Notes: a model not told the origin generated them from the letters alone. Shown: positions 1 to 6,480, counted from the first letter of the stretch. The stretch is 17,455 nt of DNA from DATMXT01 sp035560415 (GCA_035560415.1 DATMZG010000010.1:1-17455); one strand, 5' to 3'. Numbers and translations: made by a program.

Positions 1-47
1 ATCCGTGTCACGACTTCTTCTCGTATCCCTGCCGGATACTTTTTCAT
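1..47 (-). CDS. Partial ORF, N-terminus only, leaves the window at the left edge
   Basis: A minus-strand ATG at 47-45 opens a frame that stays open to the window edge and gives about 15 residues beginning MKKYPAGIREEVVTR. A purine-rich stretch (AGGG, then an A-run and GGG) precedes the ATG, but its spacing to the start is not ideal. The short, charged N-terminus faintly resembles the first residues of small helix-turn-helix or IS3-type OrfA proteins; that is only an impression from 15 residues. The ORF starts about 25 bases after a strong hairpin (72-105), so if real it would need read-through, an attenuator, or a promoter I cannot see. It may be no gene at all. Confidence 0.3.
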   Translation of the reverse strand, partial: MKKYPAGIREEVVTR

Positions 48-71
48 CCCTTTTTTCCCTGACATACAAAC

Positions 72-105
72 GCCCCCTATGTAGTTATTTTCCTACATAG
101 GGGGC
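72..105 (-). terminator. Strong 13-bp hairpin, probable terminator of the YbjQ unit
   Basis: A perfect 13-bp inverted repeat (72-84 with 93-105) encloses an 8-base loop. It lies 59 bases beyond the stop codon of the minus-strand YbjQ gene. The T-rich tail is modest on both sides: GTTTGTATG in the minus direction and CTTTTGTCTATT in the plus direction, so it could work either way. A minus ORF starts just beyond it at 47, which leaves an attenuator role possible. Confidence 0.6.
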
Positions 106-163
106 CTTTTGTCTATTGTCCGTTTTTACTGGAGCTGTTCAGGAGTTCCCCGGCCTTTTCTTG

Positions 164-475
164 TTATTTCAGTTTTACGGCGGTGCCGTAGGCGATGACC
201 TCCGCGGCCGACTGCATGACCGAGGCCGAAGCGTACCGCATGCAGACAATGGCGTCGGCCCCCTGGCTTTCGGCGTCCTCCACCATGCGCTTGGTCGCAA
301 TGGCTCTGGCCTCGTTCATCATATCGGAGTAGGCGGTGATTTCGCCTCCCACAAGCCCCTTGAGGCCGGACAGGATGTCCTTGCCCAGATTTTTGGTCTG
401 CACGGTACCGCCCCGCACGACGCCGACGATCTCATACTCACGTCCGGGAATATTTTCAGTAGTTGTCAAGATCAT
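164..475 (-). CDS. YbjQ/UPF0145 family protein (putative metal-binding domain)
   Basis: The 103-residue protein matches the YbjQ (UPF0145) family over its whole length: the MILTTTENIPG opening, the GVVRGGTVQTKN block, a glycine-rich turn and the late GADAIVCMRYASASV strand. Family members form small oligomeric alpha/beta rings and are often annotated heavy-metal-binding, but their biochemical role is not settled. An ATG also exists two codons upstream (479-481), but the AGGAGG at 484-489 lies only 2 bases from it and 8 bases from the ATG at 473-475. I therefore start at the latter, which also gives the usual family N-terminus. The gene overlaps the end of the upstream membrane-protein gene by 20 bases, so the two are probably translationally coupled. 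I see no signal peptide or membrane segment. Confidence 0.9.
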   Translation of the reverse strand: MILTTTENIPGREYEIVGVVRGGTVQTKNLGKDILSGLKGLVGGEITAYSDMMNEARAIATKRMVEDAESQGADAIVCMRYASASVMQSAAEVIAYGTAVKLK

Positions 476-686
476 CTTCATTTCCTCCTTTTATCTCAGT
501 ATACCGCTGGTAGAGCACATAGAGCATGGCGGCGATGATGGCTGCCGGAATGCCGCACATCATCAGTTTGAACAATAACCCTGCCGGCGTCAGCAGGATG
601 GAGATGCCGAAGACTGCGAGATAAGTCGAAAGCAGAAAAATGACGATGCAGGGCGCGGCCATGGACCGCCAGACGCTGCGCTTCAT
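456..686 (-). CDS. Small membrane protein with two predicted helices, unknown function
   Basis: This 76-residue protein has a short basic N-terminus (MKRSVWR), a first hydrophobic helix at about residues 9-33, a second at about 38-59, and an acidic cytoplasmic-type tail ending EDDLDNY. I do not recognise a family. An AAGGGG ribosome binding site lies 8 bases before the ATG. It is first in a two-gene unit with the YbjQ protein, driven by the promoter at 728-756. The overlap with YbjQ suggests linked expression; a shared function is a guess. The start codon, ribosome binding site and promoter make it likely to be real. Confidence 0.75.
   Translation of the reverse strand: MKRSVWRSMAAPCIVIFLLSTYLAVFGISILLTPAGLLFKLMMCGIPAAIIAAMLYVLYQRYTEIKGGNEDDLDNY
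484..489 (-). promoter_or_regulatory. Ribosome binding site that sets the YbjQ start
   Basis: On the minus strand this reads AGGAGG. It lies 8 bases from the ATG at 473-475 but only 2 bases from the ATG at 479-481, favouring the inner start. The site lies inside the coding region of the upstream gene. Confidence 0.7.
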
Positions 687-727
687 ACCAGTTGCCCCTT
701 TCTCAAAAGAACCTTTATGCCAATGAT

Positions 728-756
728 ATTATATCCTGTGGCTTTATGAAAATCAA
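728..756 (-). promoter_or_regulatory. Sigma-A-type promoter for the membrane protein/YbjQ unit
   Basis: On the minus strand, TTGATT (751-756) is followed after exactly 17 bases by TATAAT (728-733). Transcription would start near 721, giving a leader of about 35 bases. It sits just beyond the stop codon of the CcdA-thioredoxin gene, so it separates this unit from the gene upstream. Confidence 0.75.
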
Positions 757-779
757 TTGAAACGCAAGGCGGTGCGGAC

Positions 780-1859
780 TTAACTCCCGGGCGCGTAGCC
801 GGCCTGAGTGATGATGTTTCGCATCTCCTCCGGCGTCAGCTGTCCTCTTGCGTAGCCCAAAATGCTGCCGTCCGGTTTTATCATATAGGTTGTCGGCAGG
901 GAGGAGACGCCGTAAGTCCGAAAGAGCTCGCCCGACTCGTCGACCAGCACCGGATAAGTTGCGCCGTTTCGGGCGGCAACCGTCTGCGGGTCACCGCTGT
1001 TCTCTGCTACCGAGAGGAATATCACCTCTCCGTTATACTCGTCGTACAGCGCCTCAATGTCGGGCATCTCGGCGACGCAGAACTTGCACCAGGTGGCCCA
1101 GAAGTTCAAAAAGACCACTTTGCCCTGATACTGAGACAGCGTGTGGGAGACGCCGTATTGGTCCGTCAGCGTGAAGTCGGGGGCGGCCTGCGCCGCCTGC
1201 TGCCCGATTGGCTGGCCCGCGCCCTGCCGGTTTGTCGTAAGGCCGTTGTAGATGAGCAGGCAGCCCATGGCAATCATCACCGCGCCTGCGACGCGGGGGG
1301 CCCAAAGGGAGATTTTTGGATTTTCTTTAAGCCAGCCCAGCAGCTTGTCGGAAAAGAAGCCGACGGCCAGAAAAGGGATGCAAAAACCGGCGGTGTATAT
1401 GGCGATGAGGGCCATGCGGCCGGTCGCCGCCGTCATGACGACGACGGAGGCGAGTACGGGCCCGATGCAGGGGGTCCATCCGAAAGAGAAGAAAAAGCCC
1501 ATGAAAAATGCGGTAACAGGGTTCATCCGGGCGATGTCCACGGCACCGGCCCGCCGCTCCCGCTGGAGGAAGGGGATATTCAGGGCGCCGAGCTGGAAGA
1601 GCCCCATGAGGATGATGAGGATGCCGCCGCCGACCGCGAGCCCCGCGGCGTACTTTGAAAAGAGGCCGCCGAGGGCCGAAGCGCCGGCCCCTAAGGCAAA
1701 GAGGGCGGCTGAAATGCCGGCCACAAAGCTCACGGTGTGCAGCAGGGTGCGCCCGCGGCGGGGTGTGGCGAGATAGCCGAGGTAGAGGGGGAGCAGCGGG
1801 AGCACACAGGGGGAGAAAAAGGAGAGCAGCCCCTCGAAAAATACGGCGGTATACGGCAT
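780..1859 (-). CDS. CcdA-type thiol-disulfide transporter fused to a thioredoxin-like (TlpA/ResA) domain
   Basis: The 359-residue protein is a fusion. Residues 1 to about 208 form a CcdA/DsbD-beta membrane domain with about six helices and the two redox cysteines typical of it: C18 in FSPCVLPLLP and C131 in GWTPCIGP. After a Gln/Ala-rich linker (about 212-226), residues 227-355 form a TlpA/ResA-like thioredoxin with the active site WCKFC (C258 and C261) and a cis-proline in SSLPTTY. The expected role is to carry electrons from cytoplasmic thioredoxin across the membrane and deliver them to extracytoplasmic disulfides through the protein's own exported domain. An AAGGAGG site lies 6 bases before the ATG. 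There are no cytochrome c genes nearby, so the substrate could be any exported disulfide protein. It is divergent from the VIT1 gene. Confidence 0.93.
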   Translation of the reverse strand: MPYTAVFFEGLLSFFSPCVLPLLPLYLGYLATPRRGRTLLHTVSFVAGISAALFALGAGASALGGLFSKYAAGLAVGGGILIILMGLFQLGALNIPFLQRERRAGAVDIARMNPVTAFFMGFFFSFGWTPCIGPVLASVVVMTAATGRMALIAIYTAGFCIPFLAVGFFSDKLLGWLKENPKISLWAPRVAGAVMIAMGCLLIYNGLTTNRQGAGQPIGQQAAQAAPDFTLTDQYGVSHTLSQYQGKVVFLNFWATWCKFCVAEMPDIEALYDEYNGEVIFLSVAENSGDPQTVAARNGATYPVLVDESGELFRTYGVSSLPTTYMIKPDGSILGYARGQLTPEEMRNIITQAGYAPGS

Positions 1860-1876
1860 ATCCTACCTCCTTTTAC

Positions 1877-1905
1877 TGGACAGGGGGGTGACATCGGAGT
1901 ATAAT
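1877..1905 (+). promoter_or_regulatory. Promoter for the ferritin-VIT1/symporter unit
   Basis: TGGACA (1877-1882) and TATAAT (1900-1905) are separated by exactly 17 bases on the plus strand. The predicted transcript would begin near 1912, leaving an AT-rich leader of about 70 bases before the TTG start. The region also holds TTGACA on the minus strand (plus 1959-1964), which could be the -35 box of a CcdA promoter, but I see no good -10 box at proper spacing behind it. Confidence 0.6.
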
Positions 1906-1969
1906 CACAGTGCAAAGTTTATTGTATCATGCCTTGGGCTATATAAATAGAGATATTTTGTCAACAATC

Positions 1970-1974
1970 GGAGG
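1970..1974 (+). promoter_or_regulatory. Ribosome binding site pointing to a TTG start
   Basis: GGAGG at 1970-1974 overlaps the possible GTG start at 1974 and so cannot serve it. It lies 8 bases upstream of an in-frame TTG at 1983, which I take as the start codon. Confidence 0.7.
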
Positions 1975-1982
1975 TGGACAGG

Positions 1983-2852
1983 TTGACACCCGAATCGCAG
2001 CAAATTTTACTCACACTTTCGCAAAACGAGATCACCGAGTGGGCTGTCTACACCAAAATCGCGGGCTTTACGAAGGACGCCGGCAATAAGGAAAAGCTGC
2101 TGCAGCTTGCCGCCGACGAGAAGAGACACCACGACATCTGGGCGGAGCACACCGGCCGGCAGATGAAGCCGCAGCGGTTCAAAGTCTGGCGCAGGGTGAC
2201 GGCGGCGCGGCTCTTAGGCTTCACCTTTGTCGTCAAGCTGATGGAGCGGGGAGAGGACGCAGCCCAAGCGGTCTACGACAGGCTTTCGGCCGAGTTCCCC
2301 GAGGCCGATAAAATCCGGGAGGACGAGTGCCGGCATGAGCAGACCTTAATCGGTATGCTCGACGAGGAGCGGCTGCAATATGTCGGCTCCATGGTGCTTG
2401 GACTGAACGACGCACTGGTCGAGCTGACCGGCACCCTCGCCGGGCTGACGCTCGCCCTGCAAAACACCCGGCTTGTCGCCCTGTCAGGGCTCATCACGGG
2501 CATCTCGGCCACCCTGTCCATGGCCTCCAGCGAGTTTTTATCGGCCAAGAGCGAGGGGCGCACCGACGCCCTGAAGTCCTGCGCCTATACCGGCGCCGCC
2601 TATGTCCTCACGGTGGTCATGCTGGTTTTGCCCTACCTGATGTTGCCGTCCGACAGCTATCTCACGGCGCTATGCCTCATGCTGGCGGCCGTCCTCCTTA
2701 TCATTCTCGGGTTCAACTACTACATTTCGGTGGCCAAGGAGCTGCCCTTCAAAAAACGCTTTTTCGAGATGGCGGGCATCAGCCTCGGGGTGGCCGGCCT
2801 CTCCTTTGTCATCGGGCTGTTTGTCAAACAGTGGCTTGGCATAGACCTGTAG
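1983..2852 (+). CDS. Ferritin-like/VIT1 (MbfA-type) membrane iron or manganese transporter
   Basis: The protein has 289 residues from the TTG start (292 from a GTG at 1974, which overlaps the ribosome binding site). Residues 1 to about 135 form a rubrerythrin/ferritin-like helical domain with candidate di-iron ligands E16, E46, H49, E88, E115 and H118 (motifs DEKRHH and DECRHE). Residues 136-289 form a VIT1/CCC1 domain with about five membrane helices and the family blocks GLNDALVELTG and MASSEFLSAKSEG. Proteins of this architecture (erythrin-VIT1; MbfA in rhizobia) export ferrous iron, with the ferritin-like part sensing or oxidising it. Iron or manganese efflux is the likely role here. No Fur or MntR box is evident by eye. 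A symporter gene follows after 37 bases and is probably cotranscribed. Confidence 0.92.
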   Translation: MTPESQQILLTLSQNEITEWAVYTKIAGFTKDAGNKEKLLQLAADEKRHHDIWAEHTGRQMKPQRFKVWRRVTAARLLGFTFVVKLMERGEDAAQAVYDRLSAEFPEADKIREDECRHEQTLIGMLDEERLQYVGSMVLGLNDALVELTGTLAGLTLALQNTRLVALSGLITGISATLSMASSEFLSAKSEGRTDALKSCAYTGAAYVLTVVMLVLPYLMLPSDSYLTALCLMLAAVLLIILGFNYYISVAKELPFKKRFFEMAGISLGVAGLSFVIGLFVKQWLGIDL

Positions 2853-2889
2853 GGTCTTCAAGAATATTTCGCAAAGGGGCTCATTCGCC

Positions 2890-4281
2890 GTGCAAAACGT
2901 ACCCTATCTCATCTCAACCCTCATCACGCTGCTGGCGGTCTCCTGGATTGGAATCCGCGCCTCCAAAAAAGTCAAGTCGGCCTCCGACTTCGCCGTGGGC
3001 GGCCGGAGCTTCGGCGCCGGCAAAGTCGCGGCCGTCATCGTCGGCACCTTGGTCGGCGGCGCCTCCACCATCGGCACCGCCCAGGCCGCCTACGTCAAGG
3101 GCTTTGGCGGCATCTGGTTTTCCATCGGCTCTAGCATCGGTTGTCTCGTGCTCGGGCTCTACATGGCAAGCCCGCTGCGGCAGTCGGGGGTTGTGACCAT
3201 CCCCGAATTCATTCGTACATATTACGGCGACAAGGCGCGGCTGACCTCGAGCATCCTGTCTTCGGTCGCCATTTTCGTCCACATCAACGGGCAGATCCTC
3301 TCGGCCGTCGCCATTTTCACCTCGCTGTTCGGCATCACCCAATCGATGGCGACCGCGGCGGCCGTCGCCCTCATCGTCTCCTATATCCTGTTTGGCGGCT
3401 TTTTAGGCTCTTCGGCCATCGGCTCCATCAAGACGGTGCTGCTCTACGGCGCCTTGCTGCTCTCGGGCGGCATCGTGCTGATTTCCTTCGGCGGCGCAGG
3501 GGGCTTCACCTCGTCTTTCACCTTCAACCCGTGGTTCAACGTCTTTTCAGACGGCATCGCGACCTCCCTTGCCTCCGGCTTTTCAGTGGCGCTTGGGGTC
3601 TGCGCCACCCAGACCTACCTTCAGGCCGTCTTTTCGGCCAAAGACGTCAAGGCCGCAAAGTCGGGCTCGCTGCTCTCGGCCATCCTGACCCTGCCCATCG
3701 GCGTGCTGTCGGCCATGGTCGGCATGTATATGAGCAGAAACTACCCCGACATCCAGCCCTCGCAGGCGCTGCCCATGTTCGTCATGGAAAAGCTGGGGCC
3801 CGTCATCGGCGGCGTCGTCATCGCCACCCTCATCATTTCGGTTGTGGCGACCGGCGCGGGGCTCTGCCTTGGCATTTGCACGATGGTCAGCCGGGACATC
3901 TACACCGGCTTCATCAATAAACAGGCGACCGACAAGCAGGAGCTCTTTGTGCTGCGGGCTTCGGTGCTCGGGGTCATGGGGCTCGCGGTGCTGCTGGTGC
4001 TCTTCAACCTCGACTCCCTCATTTTGAAGTGGGCCTTCCTCTCGATGGCGCTACGCGGCACCGTGGCATTTTTGCCGCTGCTCTTTATCCTGCTCATGGG
4101 GCACAGGGTGCCCAAAAAGGCCGGCGGCGTCGCCATGCTGGCCGCCCCCCTCATCACAATCGCCGTCGCCGTCACCGGCGTCACCCCCGTCGACCCGCTC
4201 TATATCGGCCTCGGTGTGGGACTTGTCATTTTCCTCTTTGGCATATTATTTGAAAAAAATACAGATAGTATTGAATCCTGA
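2890..4281 (+). CDS. Sodium:solute symporter (SSS) family transporter, substrate unknown
   Basis: The 463-residue protein is hydrophobic throughout, with about 12-13 membrane helices, and fits the SSS (PutP/PanF) family: an N-terminal helix, then the SASDFAVGGRSFG loop, a VGTLVGGASTIGTAQAAYVKG helix typical of the sodium-site region, and a VVTIPEFIRTYYG segment matching the family signature. It should couple sodium entry to uptake of a small organic solute. Nothing in the sequence or neighbours names the substrate. The start is GTG at 2890, with AAGGGG about 10 bases upstream. It is the second gene of a likely two-gene unit with the VIT1 transporter, and the terminator at 4299-4330 follows the stop. 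Length and termini look complete. Confidence 0.9.
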   Translation: MQNVPYLISTLITLLAVSWIGIRASKKVKSASDFAVGGRSFGAGKVAAVIVGTLVGGASTIGTAQAAYVKGFGGIWFSIGSSIGCLVLGLYMASPLRQSGVVTIPEFIRTYYGDKARLTSSILSSVAIFVHINGQILSAVAIFTSLFGITQSMATAAAVALIVSYILFGGFLGSSAIGSIKTVLLYGALLLSGGIVLISFGGAGGFTSSFTFNPWFNVFSDGIATSLASGFSVALGVCATQTYLQAVFSAKDVKAAKSGSLLSAILTLPIGVLSAMVGMYMSRNYPDIQPSQALPMFVMEKLGPVIGGVVIATLIISVVATGAGLCLGICTMVSRDIYTGFINKQATDKQELFVLRASVLGVMGLAVLLVLFNLDSLILKWAFLSMALRGTVAFLPLLFILLMGHRVPKKAGGVAMLAAPLITIAVAVTGVTPVDPLYIGLGVGLVIFLFGILFEKNTDSIES

Positions 4282-4298
4282 CCCGTATATGCGCAGAC

Positions 4299-4330
4299 AG
4301 CGCCCCGGCATAGGCCGGGGCGCTCTTTTG
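4299..4330 (+). terminator. Intrinsic terminator after the symporter gene
   Basis: A perfect 11-bp GC-rich stem (4299-4309 with 4314-4324) with a 4-base loop is followed by CTTTTG on the plus strand. It sits between two convergent genes. On the minus strand the stem is followed by GTCTGCG, so it is a weak terminator at best for cytidine deaminase. Confidence 0.88.
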
Positions 4331-4355
4331 TATGCAGATTGCCGGGGACACGGCG

Positions 4356-4778
4356 TCAGAGGGACGGGGGGACCTCTTTCTTGCCGCCGAGGAAGGCCAT
4401 GGGGGTCAGTTCCATGGCGGTCATTTCGACCACTTCACTGCCGTCCGGGTTTGCCATGATGACAGGCATGTCGGGGTTGAAGTCGACTAAGTACTGCCGG
4501 CAAAAGCCGCAGGGGGCGACGGGGGAGAGGGCGTCCGACACGACGGCAATGGCGGCAAAGTCCTGATACCCCATCGAAACCGCCTTGACAAGAGCTGTGC
4601 GCTCGGCGCAAATCGACGAGAGGGTCGACTTGATTTCGACGTTGCAGCCGGTGATGACCTCGCCGGTCGTCGTCAGGAGCGCCGCGCCGACATGAAAGCC
4701 GGTGAAGGCGCGGGCGGCAAGGCGGGCGGCGGACGCCGCCTCAATGAGCTTCTTTTTAGTCTGGGCGTCTATTATCAT
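4356..4778 (-). CDS. cdd: Cytidine deaminase
   Basis: This enzyme deaminates cytidine and deoxycytidine to uridine and deoxyuridine in pyrimidine salvage. The 140-residue length matches the small homotetrameric class. The zinc and catalytic motifs are complete: C57-A-E59-R, with E59 as proton shuttle, and P-C90-GFC93-RQ, the three cysteines binding zinc. The nucleoside-binding GCNVE (residues 44-48) is also present. The ribosome binding site (AGGAGG, 8 bases from the ATG) overlaps the stop codon of the uridine phosphorylase gene just upstream. The two genes are thus one unit whose enzymes act in sequence: cytidine to uridine, then uridine to uracil. Confidence 0.97.
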   Translation of the reverse strand: MIIDAQTKKKLIEAASAARLAARAFTGFHVGAALLTTTGEVITGCNVEIKSTLSSICAERTALVKAVSMGYQDFAAIAVVSDALSPVAPCGFCRQYLVDFNPDMPVIMANPDGSEVVEMTAMELTPMAFLGGKKEVPPSL

Positions 4779-4791
4779 GTAACTTTCCTCC

Positions 4792-5631
4792 TCATTTGCA
4801 GGCCAGCGTGGGGAAGTAATACTTCTTGCCGGCGGCGGCCTTGGCCATGTCCCAGCCGGTCAGGATGCGCAGGGCTTCGGCGCCGACGAGGCATGCCCTG
4901 GCTTCGGCCTGCGGGTCCTCGTCCCACTCGCCCGTGAGCCTGTGGGCCACGACGGTGGCGCACATGCCGGCCCGCTTGCCGAAAACGCGGGCCATGGTCG
5001 TGATGGTGGCCCCCTCCATCTCGAAGTTGAGGACGCCCGCGGCCCTGAGGTCGGCGAACATGTCGTCAAGCCCCGAGGGCTTGTAGCCGCCGTAAGTGGT
5101 ACGGCACTGCCCGGTGTAGAAGGAGCCGCAGGTGCACCCGGTGCCGACGTGGTAGCGGTAGCCGAGATTCTCGCAGGCCTGCACGAGGGCCGCCACCACC
5201 TCGTAGGAGGCCGAGGCCGGGTACTCTGGCATCATGTAAAAGTTGGAGGTGCCGTCGAGGCGGATGTTGGAGTCATTGATGACGATGTCGCCCATCTTGA
5301 CGTCCTCCTGAATGGAGCCGGTCGTCCCCACCCGGATGAAGGTGTGGGCGCCGGCGTCGCAGAGCTTGGTCAGCACAATTTCGGTCGAGGGGCCGCCGAT
5401 GCCGGTCGAATAGGCGCCGATTTTAGCCCCCTTGTAAGTGCCGTGGGCGGCCCGCTGGGCGCGGTTCAGGATGTATTCCTGCGCCCCGTCCCACTGGGCT
5501 GCCATGACGGCGATGCGATTGGGGTCCCCCGGGAGCAGGACATATTCCACAGGATCACGGGGCCAGGTCACTTCAATGTGGCCCTTTTCGGAGGCCGCAA
5601 GGGACTGCCTTGCCATATTTGTCTCGGACAT
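4792..5631 (-). CDS. udp: Uridine phosphorylase (nucleoside phosphorylase family)
   Basis: The enzyme should split uridine with phosphate into uracil and ribose-1-phosphate. The 279-residue protein carries the nucleoside phosphorylase I motifs in order: LPGDPNR (33-39) and RVGTTGS (100-106) for phosphate, a TGIGGPS turn (76-82), GQCR (174-177), whose Q and R match the uracil-recognising Q-x-R of E. coli uridine phosphorylase, and NFEMEGA (202-208) for ribose. The Q-x-R pair is why I prefer uridine over purine nucleosides. The protein is somewhat longer than the roughly 250-residue E. coli enzyme, with an N-terminal extension of about 20 residues. A GGAG site lies about 7 bases from the ATG. 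It is first in a unit with cytidine deaminase. Confidence 0.93.
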   Translation of the reverse strand: MSETNMARQSLAASEKGHIEVTWPRDPVEYVLLPGDPNRIAVMAAQWDGAQEYILNRAQRAAHGTYKGAKIGAYSTGIGGPSTEIVLTKLCDAGAHTFIRVGTTGSIQEDVKMGDIVINDSNIRLDGTSNFYMMPEYPASASYEVVAALVQACENLGYRYHVGTGCTCGSFYTGQCRTTYGGYKPSGLDDMFADLRAAGVLNFEMEGATITTMARVFGKRAGMCATVVAHRLTGEWDEDPQAEARACLVGAEALRILTGWDMAKAAAGKKYYFPTLACK

Positions 5632-5670
5632 ACCAAAACTCCTCTCTTAAAACGGGTGTTTGAAGAAAGA

Positions 5671-5686
5671 GGCCGGGCTGCCGGCC
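5671..5686 (-). other. Small GC hairpin in the udp leader
   Basis: A 6-bp GC-only stem (GGCCGG/CCGGCC) with a 4-base loop lies in the roughly 140-base leader of the udp-cdd transcript. On the minus strand it is followed by TCTTTCTT, a weak T-rich tail, so it could be an attenuator. Nothing else in the leader matches a riboswitch I know. Confidence 0.3.
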
Positions 5687-5757
5687 CCTTTTGCGTACGG
5701 GAATTTCAGTTTATGCTGGAGGTGGCTGATCGCATGACAGGTTGCGCCAAATATTCC

Positions 5758-5787
5758 TTGGATTTTTGCAGGTAAATTCATTATAAT
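5758..5787 (+). promoter_or_regulatory. Promoter of the exported-protein gene, overlapping the udp promoter
   Basis: A plus-strand TATAAT (5782-5787) lies 18 bases after a weak -35 box, TTGGAT (5758-5763). Transcription would begin near 5794, giving a leader of about 40 bases. The -10 box overlaps that of the minus-strand udp promoter, so polymerase could occupy only one at a time. Confidence 0.5.
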
Positions 5788-5808
5788 GGAAAAAAAGGCC
5801 GGTGACAA
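5780..5808 (-). promoter_or_regulatory. Promoter of the udp-cdd unit
   Basis: On the minus strand, TTGTCA (5803-5808) and TATAAT (5780-5785) are spaced by exactly 17 bases. Transcription would start near 5773, giving a leader of about 140 bases. Its -10 box shares bases with the plus-strand -10 box of the divergent gene. Confidence 0.72.
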
Positions 5809-5834
5809 GGCCGGAAATTTCGGAGGAGTGCGCC

Positions 5835-6428
5835 ATGGATAAAAACGAAAAACGGTTTTTATCCCTCGTGGGGCTTGCGGCCGCGGCCGGAGTTCTCGCC
5901 ATGGCCCTCTTTTCGCCCCGAACGCCGCCGCAGGCGACAGGTGAGCTGCGGCTCACAATTACGGGAGAACACACGGTCGCCGTGGAGTACAGCTTTTCCT
6001 GTCCCGACGGGTTTAAAAGCAAGGGGGGCAAGGCCGCCGTCACCGAGCTCTCAGTGGCGGTCAAGGGCGGAAGCGCCATGGCTGTCTGCACGCTGTACGG
6101 GGGACAGGCCGAACTGACTTGGCAGACGCCGCAGGGATTTGTCACGACGCAGGCCGCCTTGCAGCTTGCGGAGGCGGCGGGCTCATCCGAAAATGGAGCT
6201 GCGGCGGTGCTGCCTCTCGACGCGCCGGAGGAGGCCGGCAAAGGGGCCAGGCTGACGTCGGGCGTGCTGCGCTTTGAGGCCAGAGCCGAAGGAGTCGCCA
6301 CAGTGGACGGCGCCCGCTTAACAGAGGGGCCCTACCGGACCATTGCGGCGGTGGCGGCCGCGGGGGCCGTCCTGACACCGGATGGGGAGACGGCCGCCGC
6401 CAGCGCCGAGACACGGGCCGCCGGCTAA
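5835..6428 (+). CDS. Membrane-anchored or secreted protein, family not recognised
   Basis: I do not recognise this 197-residue protein. The ATG at 5835 is preceded 8 bases upstream by GGAGG (5822-5826), so an in-frame GTG at 5802 is unlikely to be used. Residues 1-7 are charged and about 8-26 form one hydrophobic helix (LSLVGLAAAAGVLAMALF), an uncleaved anchor or signal peptide with no lipobox cysteine. The exported part has a beta-rich look (TGELRLTITGEHTVAVEYSF), two cysteines (C47 and C87), and an Ala/Glu-rich, low-complexity tail from about residue 155. It stands alone, with its own promoter and terminator. An Ig-like or other beta-sandwich fold is possible but unproven. Confidence 0.75.
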   Translation: MDKNEKRFLSLVGLAAAAGVLAMALFSPRTPPQATGELRLTITGEHTVAVEYSFSCPDGFKSKGGKAAVTELSVAVKGGSAMAVCTLYGGQAELTWQTPQGFVTTQAALQLAEAAGSSENGAAAVLPLDAPEEAGKGARLTSGVLRFEARAEGVATVDGARLTEGPYRTIAAVAAAGAVLTPDGETAAASAETRAAG

Positions 6429-6453
6429 AGGGATACACCCAATAGGTTAAGAG

Positions 6454-6480
6454 CGGGGCGCAGCAGCGCCCCGTCTTTTT
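6454..6480 (+). terminator. Intrinsic terminator between convergent genes
   Basis: A perfect 8-bp stem (CGGGGCGC 6454-6461 with GCGCCCCG 6466-6473) with an AGCA loop is followed by TCTTTTT. It ends the exported-protein transcript. Read on the minus strand, the tail is CTCTTAACC, so it may also stop the RNase J operon, less efficiently. Confidence 0.9.

Noticed and set aside
1..84. Plus-strand open frame from the left edge that ends in the hairpin
   Set aside because: It has no start in the window, an unremarkable composition and a stop inside the hairpin; the minus-strand frame is slightly more gene-like.
1951..1968. CcdA promoter from TTGACA on the minus strand
   Set aside because: The -35 box is perfect but no -10 box lies at 16-18 bases; TATAGC at 15 bases is a poor match, so I did not list it.
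1974..1982. GTG start of the VIT1 gene
   Set aside because: The GTG overlaps GGAGG (1970-1974); the TTG at 1983 is correctly spaced from it.
2914..3342. Long ORFs opposite the symporter and other genes, such as this minus-strand one and those at 4942-5775 and 10707-11654 on the plus strand
   Set aside because: They lie opposite well-supported genes, have compositions typical of GC-rich antisense frames (many R, P, G, H), and lack ribosome binding sites and family motifs.
5802..5834. GTG start of the exported-protein gene
   Set aside because: It lies within the overlapping promoter region and lacks a ribosome binding site; the ATG at 5835 has GGAGG at 8 bases.
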